The notes below the pieces were generated by a model. The model was not told the origin of the DNA. It did no database searches and worked only from the letters and a program-made list of their open reading frames with translations. From CAYRVX01 sp964642165 (GTDB taxonomy: Bacteria > Planctomycetota > Phycisphaerae > SM23-33), in contig CAZXOC010000029.1 in assembly GCA_964642165.1 (NCBI GenBank), forward strand, positions 1 to 39,515: a stretch of 39,515 bases of DNA, read 5' to 3'. Shown here piece by piece: positions 9,000 to 17,590 of this stretch. The position numbers and the translations under genes are program-made. The number at the start of each line of letters is the position of its first letter. Position 1 is the first letter of the stretch.

Positions 9000-9027
9000 A
9001 GTATACGTTCCCGGGGCCGCTTTGCAA
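9000..9027 (-). promoter_or_regulatory. promoter of the SurA/PpiD-like gene
   Basis: On the minus strand TTGCAA at 9027-9022 is followed by a 16-base spacer and TATACT at 9005-9000 (5 of 6 matches to the consensus -10). It leaves a leader of about 50 bases before the ATG at 8941. Confidence 0.6.
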
Positions 9028-9077
9028 GGCGATGCGCCGGGCGGCGCGAGACCGTGAGGCGACGGCCGGAGGCGCCC

Positions 9078-10538
9078 TCAGCCCTTGATGACCCCCATCG
9101 GGCGCATCCGGGCGACCCGCCGTGCCAGCCCGGCCGATGCGACGCACTCCACCACGGCGTCGACGTCCTTGTAGGCGTCGGGCTGCTCCTCGGCCAGCCC
9201 GGTGCGACCCCGGGCCTTGGCGATGATGCCCTTCGCCGCGAGCTCCTTGTCGATGCGTCGTCCCGCGGCGGTGCGGATGGCCTGCTTGCGGCTCAGCACG
9301 CGCCCGGCGCCGTGGCAGGCGCTGCCGAAGGACTCCCGCATGGCCGCCTCCGTGCCGAGAAGCACGTAGCTGGCGGTGCCCATGTCGCCGGGGATGAGGA
9401 CGGGCTGGCCCATTGGCCGGTAGCGCGCGGGCACCTCGCTGTGGCCCGGCGCGAAGGCGCGGGTGGCGCCCTTGCGGTGGACGCACAGCCGGCGCGGCGA
9501 GCCGCCCACCGAGTGCGTCTCGATCTTCGCGATGTTGTGGGCCACGTCGTAGACCTGGCGCAGGCCCAGCGAGGCCTGCGACTGCCCGAAGAACCGCCCC
9601 AGCGACTTGCCGATCTGCCGGCGCAGCAGTTGGCGATTGCACCAGGCGAAGTTCGCCGCCGCGCGCATGGCCGACAGGTACTGCTGCCCCTCGGCGCTGT
9701 CGACCGGGGCGCAGACCAACTGGCGGTCGGGCAGCTCGATGCCGTACTTCTGCGGCGCCGAACGGAGCTGCTTGATGGCGTCGCTGCACACCTGGTGCCC
9801 CAGGCCTCGCGAGCCCGTGTGGATCATCACCGTCACGGCGCCCTCGGCCAGGCCGAGGGCCTCGGCGGCCTCAGGGTCGTACACCCGCTCGACCCGCTGG
9901 ATCTCGACGAAGTGGTTGCCCGCCCCCAGCGTGCCGCACTGGTCCCTGCCTCGCTGGTAGGCCTCGTGCGAGACGGCGTCGGGCTCGGCGCCGGAAAGGC
10001 AGCCGCGGGACTCGGTCACGTCGCGGTCGTCCTCGGTGGCCAGGCCCCGCTCGACCAGGTAGCCCATGCCGTCGCGGAGGAGCTTGCGCATCTCGGGGCG
10101 GTCGAACTTGAAGGGCCCGCCGACGCCGACGCCGGCGGGCACGTCGCGGAACAGCCAGGCCACCAGAGCCTTCATCCGCGGGTGGACGTCCTCGGCGGCG
10201 AGGTCCGTCCGCAGCAGGCGGACGCCGCAGTTGATGTCGTAGCCGACGCCGCCGGGCGAGACCACGCCGCCTTCCTCGACGTCCGTCGCGGCGACGCCGC
10301 CGATGCAGAAGCCGTAGCCCCAGTGGATGTCGGGCATGGCCAGCGACGCGGTGACGATCCCCGGCAGCGTCGCGACGTTCGCCACCTGGGCGGGGCCCCC
10401 GCCCGTGATCACGTCGGCGATCAGCGACGAGTTGGCGTAGATGATCCCGTCGACCCGCATGCCCGGCTGCGAGCCCCGCGGGATCCGCCAGCGGTTCTCA
10501 TCGACCTGCTCGATCTTGCCTTCGAAGTTCCTGGCCAT
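9078..10538 (-). CDS. rtcB: RNA-splicing ligase RtcB
   Basis: This 486-residue enzyme joins RNA 2',3'-cyclic phosphate or 3'-phosphate ends to 5'-OH ends using GTP and Mn2+. Metal ligands are visible in GVGYDINCGVR (Asp101, Cys104), GTLGAGNHFVE (His209), HTGSRGLGH (His240) and DVAHN (His334). CHGAGR at 408-413 contains His409, the residue guanylylated in the family. It is full length. The start at 10538 is preceded by GAAGG. It lies 101 bases downstream of archease on the same strand, the classic pairing in which archease lets RtcB turn over. It probably acts in RNA repair or tRNA ligation; no intron-containing tRNA is present here. Confidence 0.97.
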   Translation of the reverse strand: MARNFEGKIEQVDENRWRIPRGSQPGMRVDGIIYANSSLIADVITGGGPAQVANVATLPGIVTASLAMPDIHWGYGFCIGGVAATDVEEGGVVSPGGVGYDINCGVRLLRTDLAAEDVHPRMKALVAWLFRDVPAGVGVGGPFKFDRPEMRKLLRDGMGYLVERGLATEDDRDVTESRGCLSGAEPDAVSHEAYQRGRDQCGTLGAGNHFVEIQRVERVYDPEAAEALGLAEGAVTVMIHTGSRGLGHQVCSDAIKQLRSAPQKYGIELPDRQLVCAPVDSAEGQQYLSAMRAAANFAWCNRQLLRRQIGKSLGRFFGQSQASLGLRQVYDVAHNIAKIETHSVGGSPRRLCVHRKGATRAFAPGHSEVPARYRPMGQPVLIPGDMGTASYVLLGTEAAMRESFGSACHGAGRVLSRKQAIRTAAGRRIDKELAAKGIIAKARGRTGLAEEQPDAYKDVDAVVECVASAGLARRVARMRPMGVIKG

Positions 10539-10639
10539 GGGAGGCGCCTTCCGATCGCCCACACGCCGCACGCATGCCCCGCGCCCGGCAGGCGGCTCGC
10601 CCGCGCCGAAGCCCGCCGCGTCGCGCTGCCGACAGCCTG

Positions 10640-11059
10640 TCAGAGGTCCAGGATCACGCGGGCGACCCACTCGTCGTTCTCCCGCGCGACCTTCAGCTCG
10701 TGGTAGGTGACGGCCTTGACCTCGTTCCTCAGCTCGTGCCGGGCCGAGTCGTAGTGCTCCCCGAGCAGGTCGGCCGACAGCGAGGCCTCGCCGCACTGCC
10801 AGACCCGTGCTTCGGCCACGAGGAACCGGTCCACCTCGAAGGCCAGCAGGAGCCTGGACAGGAAGTCGACGACGAGGGCGCCGGCGTCCTCGGACTCGAC
10901 AACCACGCGGCGCTGCCTGGCCGAAGCCACCTGCGCGCGATCGCACATCACGTCCGCCAGCCCCTCGGCCAGCGCCGACATCAGCTCGCACCGCGTGTCC
11001 GCCCGGGCCGCCAGGCCCACGTCGGCCGTGTGATCGAATGTCTCACAGTGTCTCGCCAT
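10640..11059 (-). CDS. archease, RtcB activator
   Basis: This 139-residue protein carries the family signature FDHTADVGL (8-16), with Asp13 as a metal ligand, and the conserved acidic C-terminus ending VILDL. Archease stimulates guanylylation of RtcB and relaxes its nucleotide requirement. The start at 11059 has GGCGGTGA upstream; the ATG at 11077 has no ribosome-binding site. It is co-oriented with and directly upstream of rtcB. Its start is 55 bases from the divergent endonuclease IV gene, so the two repair genes share a short control region. Confidence 0.94.
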   Translation of the reverse strand: MARHCETFDHTADVGLAARADTRCELMSALAEGLADVMCDRAQVASARQRRVVVESEDAGALVVDFLSRLLLAFEVDRFLVAEARVWQCGEASLSADLLGEHYDSARHELRNEVKAVTYHELKVARENDEWVARVILDL

Positions 11060-11114
11060 CGCGTCACCGCCTACCATGATATGCGAACCGGCCGCTCGGC
11101 CATAGGACGAAGCA

Positions 11115-11969
11115 ATGCTTCTCGGCTCGCACCTGAGCATCCGGAACGGCCCGCATCACGCGCTGCGCAAGGCCGGGCAGTACGGCTTTGGCACCGTGGG
11201 GATGTTCGTGCGCAACCAGCTCCAGTGGCGTGTGCCGCCGCTGCGCGACGAGGCCGTCGCCGAGTTCCGCCGGACGCGCCGGCGCCTCGGCATCTCGCCG
11301 GTCGTCGCTCACGGCTCGTACCTGGTGAACTTGGCCGGCAGATCCGCCGTCCGGCGCAAGTCCATCGCCGCCGTGCGCGCCGACCTTCAGCGCTGCGGGC
11401 GGCTGGGCATCGAATACCTCGTGCTGCACCCGGGCTCGCGCGCCGATGCCGACGCGGGCGTCCGGTTGATTGCCGACGGCGTCAACGAGGTCTTCGACGC
11501 GCTGTCCTGCCGGCGCCCGAAGCTGCTCGTCGAGACCACCGCCGGCGCCGGACACTGCATCGGCCACACGTTCGAGCAGATCGCCGCGATCCTGTCCCGC
11601 GTCCGCCGCCCGCGGCGCGTCGGCGTGTGCCTCGACACCTGTCACGTCTTCGCCGCCGGGTACGACCTCCGCCGTCCCGAGGCCTACCGGCGAACGATGC
11701 GGCACTTCGATCGGGTCGTCGGGCTGGACCGCCTGGGGGCGATCCACCTGAACGATTCGCGCGGCGAGCTGGGCAGCCGACGCGACCGCCACGAGCACAT
11801 CGGCCGCGGGCGGATCGGCAAGGGCGGCTTTCGGAACTTCGTCAACGACCGGCGCCTCGCGCACGTGCCGATGATCCTCGAGACGCCCAAGGGCACCGAC
11901 GACAGCGGCCGCGACTGGGACGAGATCAACGCCGAGACACTCCGCCGGCTGGCGCGGCGGTCTCCGTGA
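11115..11969 (+). CDS. nfo: endonuclease IV
   Basis: This 284-residue TIM-barrel enzyme cleaves DNA 5' of abasic sites in base excision repair. The three-zinc site can be traced: His66 in AHGSY, His105 in LHPGS, Glu140 in LVETTAGAG, Asp174 and His177 in CLDTCHVFAAGYD, His211 in HLNDS, Asp224 and His226 in DRHEHIGRG, and Glu256 in ILETPKG. Length matches the family (about 280). A TAGGA sequence lies upstream of the ATG. It is divergent from archease-rtcB and convergent with the FAD oxidoreductase, with 27 bases between their stops. Confidence 0.97.
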   Translation: MLLGSHLSIRNGPHHALRKAGQYGFGTVGMFVRNQLQWRVPPLRDEAVAEFRRTRRRLGISPVVAHGSYLVNLAGRSAVRRKSIAAVRADLQRCGRLGIEYLVLHPGSRADADAGVRLIADGVNEVFDALSCRRPKLLVETTAGAGHCIGHTFEQIAAILSRVRRPRRVGVCLDTCHVFAAGYDLRRPEAYRRTMRHFDRVVGLDRLGAIHLNDSRGELGSRRDRHEHIGRGRIGKGGFRNFVNDRRLAHVPMILETPKGTDDSGRDWDEINAETLRRLARRSP

Positions 11970-11996
11970 TCCCGGTGCGCCGGGCGGGACCGGCAA

Positions 11997-14900
11997 TCAG
12001 TCGATCCGTCTGCGATAGGGCTTGGGCCGCAGGGGCGCGGGCGTGGCCGCCAGCCAGGAGCGCCACTTCCGACGATCGTACCCGCGGTCCTCTCCGGAGA
12101 GGTCCGCCAGCTCCTCGTGCGCGCTGCGTGCCAGAACGCCGCGGATGTCGTTCAGGTAGTCGATGAGGATCCGGTAGCCCCGCCGTGACCCGCAGCGGGC
12201 GAGCGCCCGCCCCACGCACAACTCCAGGTAGGCGTACCGCTCCGCCACCACGCTCAGGCTTCGCCGCGGGTCGCTGCCGACCGGCAGGACCCCCGAACGG
12301 ACGCCGGGCTTGTCGGCCAGGATGGTCAGCGCCTCGATGCCGCCCGGATCACCGATTCGCTCGGCCGCGTAGCAGATGGCATAGACGTACTGGAACATGT
12401 CGTCGGACTTCTGCGGGTTCATCCGGATGCGCCGGGCGAGCCCCGTCAGCAGCGGCAGCACGCGCTTCTCGCCGAGCCGCCCGAGCGTGTTGATCAGGAA
12501 GGCAGGCTCCGGCGCATAGCCGTGGTCGGGCACGCGGTGGGCCTTCTGCCTGCTCTTCGGAAGCTCCGCGGCCGCAAGCTGCCGCCGAAGCTCCGCCAGC
12601 AACACGTCGGCACCGGCTTCATCGCCGAGGAAGCACAGGGCCCGCGCCAGGCGTGCCCGACCGGCCGGGGCGGCGCCGGCCAGGGCCTTCCTCAACAGCG
12701 GCCTCACCCCCCGGTCGTGCCGCAGGAGTCTCGCCGTGCCCGACAGGGAGATCGTGCCGGCCCTCAGCTCGCCGACAAGCCGTCGCAGGCGGTCTTCGGT
12801 GAGCGCGGCCGGCTTCGCGCCTTCGCGCCCGGGCAGGTCCGTCAGGTGCGAGGCCGACAGCACGCCCAGCTCCACCAGGCCCTGCTGGAGGCTCGGCACG
12901 TCCACCGCGGAGAGGGGCTTGCCCTCCTGGACGGCCGTCGCCGCCGCCAGGCCCGCCGCCCCGCCCATGGCCATCAGGTCCCGCTGCATCCGCGCCAGCG
13001 CCAGGGCGTCGTGGGTGATCGAGTACGCCTTGCCCACCACCAGGAGGTTCTCCAGCTTCTCGGGCAGCAGCGCGCGGTACGGGATGCGAGCCGTGTAGTT
13101 CTTTCGGAACTCGGGCTCGGCGTAGCCGCACATCGCCAGGTCGCTGTCGGCAATGCCCTTGATGTCGAAGTTCGACCGGCAGACCACCACGACGTCCCGG
13201 CAGCGCCGCTCGCCAAGGATGTCGCCGTACGTCACCGTGTGCCGCCCCTTGACGTGCCGCGACTCCCGCGGAGCGAGGTAGACCTGCGGGTACTCGCCCC
13301 GGCCGAAGACGCCCGGCCGGCGCCGGGAGGTGATGATGGCCCGCGAGACGTCGGCCGCGTCACGCAGGTCCACGGAGGAATGGTACTGCCGGCTGGCCCG
13401 CGCGTCGGCGCCCCGGAACAGCCCGAACGAGTACCACAGCGTCATCGCGTCGCGGGCGGTGCCCCACTCGACCGCGGCGCCCGCGCGGGCGGCGAGGTCG
13501 CCGTCGCCCGTGGCGTCGATCACCCGCTTGGCCTCGATGGCGACCAGGCCGGACGGCACGGCCGCCACCACGCCGCTCACCGTCTCCCCGTCCAGCACCG
13601 TGCCGACCACGAGGCAGTTGGGAATCACGCGGGCCCCGGCCCGCACCAGGAGATCCAGCATGCCCATGGACTTGGGCATGCCCGTGGCGCGCACGGCAGC
13701 GGCCGCCCTGCCGTCGAGCCGCGCGACGAAGTCCGTTCGCCGCCCGAACCAGTAGTTCGGCACGCCGCCGATGGTGTGCGTTCCACCCAGGTCGCCGTGC
13801 TTCTCGACCACGATCGTGTCCACCCCCCGCCGCGACGCGACCCAGGCGGCCGGCACGCCGCTGGTGCCGCCGCCGGCCACCAGCACGTCGCACGTCGCGA
13901 CGACGGGGATCCTCACCTCGTCGAGCCGGATGTCGGCGCCCGTTCGGTAGACGGGCTCGACTTCGGCGAAGCACGCCCGCGCCGCGGCCCGATCGCCGGA
14001 AGGCACGTCCTCGACCGCCAGGCGGACTTGCCCGCCCCCGCGCGCGACACCCGCGCACAACGCCGCCCAGTCGGCCCCGGCCACGATGCCCGCCAGCGAC
14101 AGCCCCCTCAACGGGGCCTGCAGCCCGCGGGCCGTCTCGTCGGTCACGTCGACGGCCGGGCTGCACACCAGGAGGTTGTCGATCTCTTCCGGCCGGCACG
14201 CGTCCGTCTCGAGCCTGCCGTCCTTCGACCGGCTCGTGAGCCGCCGGGCAGGCTCGACCAGCACCGCATCGCCTCCACGGGCGAAGGCGGCATCCTTCCA
14301 CGCGCCCGACTTCCGCAGGGCGCGGGCGGCCTCCGCGGCGACCAGCCGGGCCCGGAGGCCCAGCGCCGACGCCCGAAAGACACCGTTGGCCGGCTCGAGG
14401 GCGACCCGGAACTCGGCGAAGGGCCCGTGCGTCAGGACCTTGCCCCCGATCAGCTCCTTGACGTCCGGGGCCGACGCCCCCGATTCCGGCACGTCCTCGC
14501 GGCAGAGCATGCTGTAGCGCACTTCGACCCGGCCGCCGGGCGGCTTCCTCGCGACGACGGCCGCCCCCGCCAGTGCGGCGATCCGGGCGTCGCCCGTGCC
14601 ATCCACCGTCGCGCGGGCCTCGATGCCCACCAGGCCCGCCTTGCACGCGAACACCACGCCGGTCACTCGCCGCCCGCTTCGCACCACGCCGCAGGGCTGG
14701 AGGTCGTAGTAGAGGCCCACGCCCGCGTCCAGCAGCATGTCCTCGAGCCCTTGCGTGAGCCTCCCCATGTGGAAGATCACTTCGCCGCCCGAGCGCGTCT
14801 TGACGCAGGGCGACAGCACGGCTGCGACGTCCTTCGGCAGACCGGCCAGGGCGACCCGGCGGGCCCACGGCCGCAGGCACGTGGCCATCTCCCACGGCAG

Positions 14901-15119
14901 CGACGTGCCCGACGCCGCGAGGATGACCTTGCGCCCCTGACCGGCGATGCGCACGGCAGCCACGCACGCGGGCAGGCTGGAGTCCACGACGAGCACGTCG
15001 GCCCGCGCGATGATCGGAACGGTCTGTCCACGGGTCGCTGCCACGAATCTGCCCCTCGCCCCGGGGCAACCCAGGGCCAGTAGCATGGCCGCGCAAGCAG
15101 TGGGCGTGCAGGCGATCAT
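11997..15119 (-). CDS. duplicated FAD-dependent oxidoreductase with HEAT-like C-terminus
   Basis: This 1040-residue protein has two FAD_oxidored-type halves. The second is canonical: CDVLVAGGGTSGVPAAW (410-426) has the dinucleotide-binding glycines, VVEKHGDLGGTHT (437-449) follows, and VIDATGDGDLAARAG (533-547) is the second FAD motif. The first half keeps the layout, with ADVLVVDSSLPACVAAV (40-56) and TVDGTGDARIAALAG (171-185), but has lost the glycine-rich loop, so it probably does not bind FAD. Residues about 770-1020 are helical and repeat-like, consistent with HEAT repeats. A hydrophobic N-terminus suggests export, though it lacks basic residues. It is downstream of the GH172 gene by 75 bases, probably in one operon. 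The substrate is unknown. Confidence 0.85.
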   Translation of the reverse strand: MIACTPTACAAMLLALGCPGARGRFVAATRGQTVPIIARADVLVVDSSLPACVAAVRIAGQGRKVILAASGTSLPWEMATCLRPWARRVALAGLPKDVAAVLSPCVKTRSGGEVIFHMGRLTQGLEDMLLDAGVGLYYDLQPCGVVRSGRRVTGVVFACKAGLVGIEARATVDGTGDARIAALAGAAVVARKPPGGRVEVRYSMLCREDVPESGASAPDVKELIGGKVLTHGPFAEFRVALEPANGVFRASALGLRARLVAAEAARALRKSGAWKDAAFARGGDAVLVEPARRLTSRSKDGRLETDACRPEEIDNLLVCSPAVDVTDETARGLQAPLRGLSLAGIVAGADWAALCAGVARGGGQVRLAVEDVPSGDRAAARACFAEVEPVYRTGADIRLDEVRIPVVATCDVLVAGGGTSGVPAAWVASRRGVDTIVVEKHGDLGGTHTIGGVPNYWFGRRTDFVARLDGRAAAAVRATGMPKSMGMLDLLVRAGARVIPNCLVVGTVLDGETVSGVVAAVPSGLVAIEAKRVIDATGDGDLAARAGAAVEWGTARDAMTLWYSFGLFRGADARASRQYHSSVDLRDAADVSRAIITSRRRPGVFGRGEYPQVYLAPRESRHVKGRHTVTYGDILGERRCRDVVVVCRSNFDIKGIADSDLAMCGYAEPEFRKNYTARIPYRALLPEKLENLLVVGKAYSITHDALALARMQRDLMAMGGAAGLAAATAVQEGKPLSAVDVPSLQQGLVELGVLSASHLTDLPGREGAKPAALTEDRLRRLVGELRAGTISLSGTARLLRHDRGVRPLLRKALAGAAPAGRARLARALCFLGDEAGADVLLAELRRQLAAAELPKSRQKAHRVPDHGYAPEPAFLINTLGRLGEKRVLPLLTGLARRIRMNPQKSDDMFQYVYAICYAAERIGDPGGIEALTILADKPGVRSGVLPVGSDPRRSLSVVAERYAYLELCVGRALARCGSRRGYRILIDYLNDIRGVLARSAHEELADLSGEDRGYDRRKWRSWLAATPAPLRPKPYRRRID

Positions 15120-15194
15120 GGAGCGGTTCTCGCAGGCCCCGCGGCGGCCATCCGCCGGCGCCCGTCGTGGCCGGGGCGATCCGGGCGGGCGCGC

Positions 15195-16331
15195 CTACCT
15201 CTTCCGCTTCTTCGCCCGGCGCTTCTTCATCCGTTTCATCTCGGCGTTGGGCTGGATGACGAACGGCGTGGTCCGGCTGCGCTTGTCGTGGAGCCAGTTG
15301 CCCTGGTTGTCGCGCAGGACGGGCATGCGCCGGGCGACGGCCGGGGGCCTCGCGACGCGCGTGGGCCTGGCCGCGTACCAGTACGCCACGGAGCTCATCT
15401 CGTTGGCCAGGTGGTTGCCGTGGCCGTGCTCGATGGTCACCTTGATCGACTTCGTGAACCGCACGGGGTTCTCGACGTGGTGGACGTAGCTGCTCTGGTA
15501 GCCGCCGGTGTTGGACTCGTGGATGCTCGAGCCGTTCCGCAGGAACGCGTTGTCCTGCATGCCCCAGGCCTGGTTGAGGTAGTCCTCGCTGCCCGTGCCG
15601 TGCAGGTCGGGCGGCCAGTGGTAGCCGTCCACCCAGATCATGTCGTCGCCCTCGCCCCACCAGGTGCCCTGGAAGTTGGTGACGGAGAGGTTGCAGCCGA
15701 CGTAGTGCCCGCGGCCCTTCGTCTCCAGGATGACGTAGTTGTTCTCCCAGGCGGTGCGCTGCTTGTTGGCGACGTCGGCCTCGCGGGTGTTGACGGGGAT
15801 CTCGTGTCCCCAGCCGCCGAAGGGATTGGCCCGGCGGAACTCCGCGTGGAAGTACCCGCCGGCCTCGTCGGGGGCGGCCTCCAGCGTCTCGTAATCGACG
15901 TAGAAGTACTGGAGGTGGTCTTGGCTGCTCTCGTTGACCAGCTCGACGACGGCGTGCCGGCGGAACGGCATCGGCACGTAGCAGTTCAGCGCGCAGCCCT
16001 GGTTGAACTGGTTGTTGTTCCGCGTGGAGGCCGTGAACAGCAGCGACTGGTACGAGTTGACGATCTCGTGCCCGAGCCCGAAGAAGTCCCCCAGCGGCAC
16101 CAGGACCGACGGCGACCGGGCGTCGTCCCAGGTGATCCGGATCAGCACGCCGCGGTAGTGGTTGTGCTGGGTCATCCAGATGTGGCGGATGCACGCGGGG
16201 CCGGGAATGTCGGCCAGCACGCGGCTCTCGCCGGCGGGGATGATCCACCGGTCGGCGTTTCGCCCGGTCGGGTCCCACGAGGAGAAGCGCGCGGTCTTGC
16301 GGGCGCGGATGCGCGGCAGGTTGTGGAGCAT
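15195..16331 (-). CDS. DUF2961 / GH172 glycosidase-like protein
   Basis: This 378-residue protein fits the DUF2961 family, now GH172, whose characterised members act on alpha-D-fructofuranosides and alpha-D-arabinofuranosides. Diagnostic strings are LADIPGPACIRHIWMT (39-54), WWGEGDDMIWVDG (224-236), GTGSEDYLNQAWG (245-257) and VAYWYAARP near 318. Glu227 and Glu249 are likely the catalytic pair by family analogy. I see no signal peptide. The last 14 residues are strongly basic (MKRMKKRRAKKRKR), which is unusual. The start at 16331 has GGAAAGGAAGG just upstream. It heads a probable operon with the FAD oxidoreductase. Confidence 0.88.
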   Translation of the reverse strand: MLHNLPRIRARKTARFSSWDPTGRNADRWIIPAGESRVLADIPGPACIRHIWMTQHNHYRGVLIRITWDDARSPSVLVPLGDFFGLGHEIVNSYQSLLFTASTRNNNQFNQGCALNCYVPMPFRRHAVVELVNESSQDHLQYFYVDYETLEAAPDEAGGYFHAEFRRANPFGGWGHEIPVNTREADVANKQRTAWENNYVILETKGRGHYVGCNLSVTNFQGTWWGEGDDMIWVDGYHWPPDLHGTGSEDYLNQAWGMQDNAFLRNGSSIHESNTGGYQSSYVHHVENPVRFTKSIKVTIEHGHGNHLANEMSSVAYWYAARPTRVARPPAVARRMPVLRDNQGNWLHDKRSRTTPFVIQPNAEMKRMKKRRAKKRKR

Positions 16332-16390
16332 GAAGCCTTCCTTTCCGCTTCCTTGCAGGCTGATCTATGGCACGAGGCGTCCGGCGTGCT

Positions 16391-16419
16391 TCAGTAGGGC
16401 GGCGAGTCCGGCTTGTCAA
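16391..16419 (-). promoter_or_regulatory. possible promoter of the GH172 operon
   Basis: On the minus strand there is a perfect TTGACA at 16419-16414, and 17 bases later TACTGA at 16396-16391, which is a poor -10 element. The -35 is convincing; the -10 is not. Confidence 0.3.
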
Positions 16420-16550
16420 GGACGAGCTTCTCCTCCTTGCAGGCGGCGCGCGGAGGCACTACTCTCCAAAGAGGCTCGCACAGGCGACGTTTCCCCGGGG
16501 TCCGGCCGGGATCGGACCCGGTCCGACGTGAACTCGCGGGAAGGAGACCC

Positions 16551-16688
16551 ATGCCGCGGTTCGTCGAGATCCTGTTGTGCATCGCTCTGCCGCTGGGCTG
16601 GGGCCTGGCGGTGGAGTTCGTGTTCGAGCGCCTCCGGCGGCGCCGCGCCAGCCGGGGAATGAAAGACCCCGGCGAGGTCCTGGAATGA
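16551..16688 (+). CDS. small single-pass membrane protein
   Basis: This 45-residue protein has one hydrophobic helix (residues 4-24, FVEILLCIALPLGWGLAVEFV) and a basic segment RLRRRRASR. AAGGAG lies 5 bases before the ATG. Its stop overlaps the start of the TauE/SafE gene in an ATGA junction, which implies translational coupling. I do not recognise the family. It could be a small partner of the exporter. Confidence 0.65.
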   Translation: MPRFVEILLCIALPLGWGLAVEFVFERLRRRRASRGMKDPGEVLE

Positions 16689-17581
16689 CCGCCTGGTTCC
16701 ACGTGGGCTCGGAGGCGTACCTGGACGGGGCGGTGCTGGTCTGTGCCCTGGCGGGCATGGGGCTGGGCGTGGGCGTGCTGACGGGGCTCTTCGGCGTGGG
16801 CGGGGCGTTCCTGGTCACCCCGCTGCTGAACGTGCTGTTCGGCATCCCCTACCCCGTGGCCGTGGGCAGCAGCCTGAGCTTCACCATCGGCACGAGCGCG
16901 TCGGGCTGGGCGCGACACGTTCGCTTGAGGAACTTCGAGCCGCTCAGCATGCTGCTGCTGACGCTGGGCGCGATGGTCGGCGTGGTGTTCGGGGCCCTGC
17001 TGAACGGCTACCTGAAGTCCACGTTCGGCCGGGGCGGGTCGGACAACTACACGCTGGTGATGCACGGCCTGTTCGTGGCGATCCTGCTGCTGACGGCCTA
17101 CATGGTCCTCCACGGCGGGGCGTCGGCGCGCGGGGGCCGGAGCGTGCTCCAACGCGCCAAGCTGCCCCCCCACGTGCGCCTGAAGGCGGCCGACCTGGAC
17201 GACGTGTCCCTTCCGGGCATCGTGGCCGTGGGGCTGCTGATCGGCGTGACGAAGGGCCTGCTGGGCATCGGCGGGGGCGTGCTGTTCATGCCCCTACTGG
17301 TCGTGGTGGTCGGGCTGACGGCCCACCAGGCGGTCGGCACCAGCCTCGGCGTGGTCGTCTTCAGCTCCGTCGTGGGCACGATCGTCTACGGGCACAAGGG
17401 CGACGTGAACCTCTGGATCGTCATGTCGCTGCTCGTCGGCAGCACGGTCGGCATCCAGATCGGCGCGTGGCTCTGCCAGAAGCTGCACGCCCGGCGCCTT
17501 CGGCAGTACTTCGCGGTCGTCGTGCTGCTGACGGCGGGGCTGGTCGCGGCGGACATCGCCAGGCGCGTCCTGGCCTCTTGA
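16685..17581 (+). CDS. TauE/SafE-family exporter
   Basis: This 298-residue protein has about eight transmembrane helices in two related halves. Each half carries the family motif: GLFGVGGAFLVTPLL (34-48) and GLLGIGGGVLFMPLL (191-205). Family members export sulfite, sulfoacetate or other organosulfur anions. A role in disposing of sulfur oxyanions would suit a genome rich in sulfatases, but that is inference. The start is the ATG of the ATGA overlap with the 45-residue gene; an upstream in-frame ATG at 16577 would overlap that gene completely. RsgA follows after 9 bases. Confidence 0.9.
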   Translation: MTAWFHVGSEAYLDGAVLVCALAGMGLGVGVLTGLFGVGGAFLVTPLLNVLFGIPYPVAVGSSLSFTIGTSASGWARHVRLRNFEPLSMLLLTLGAMVGVVFGALLNGYLKSTFGRGGSDNYTLVMHGLFVAILLLTAYMVLHGGASARGGRSVLQRAKLPPHVRLKAADLDDVSLPGIVAVGLLIGVTKGLLGIGGGVLFMPLLVVVVGLTAHQAVGTSLGVVVFSSVVGTIVYGHKGDVNLWIVMSLLVGSTVGIQIGAWLCQKLHARRLRQYFAVVVLLTAGLVAADIARRVLAS

Positions 17582-17590
17582 CGGATCCCC

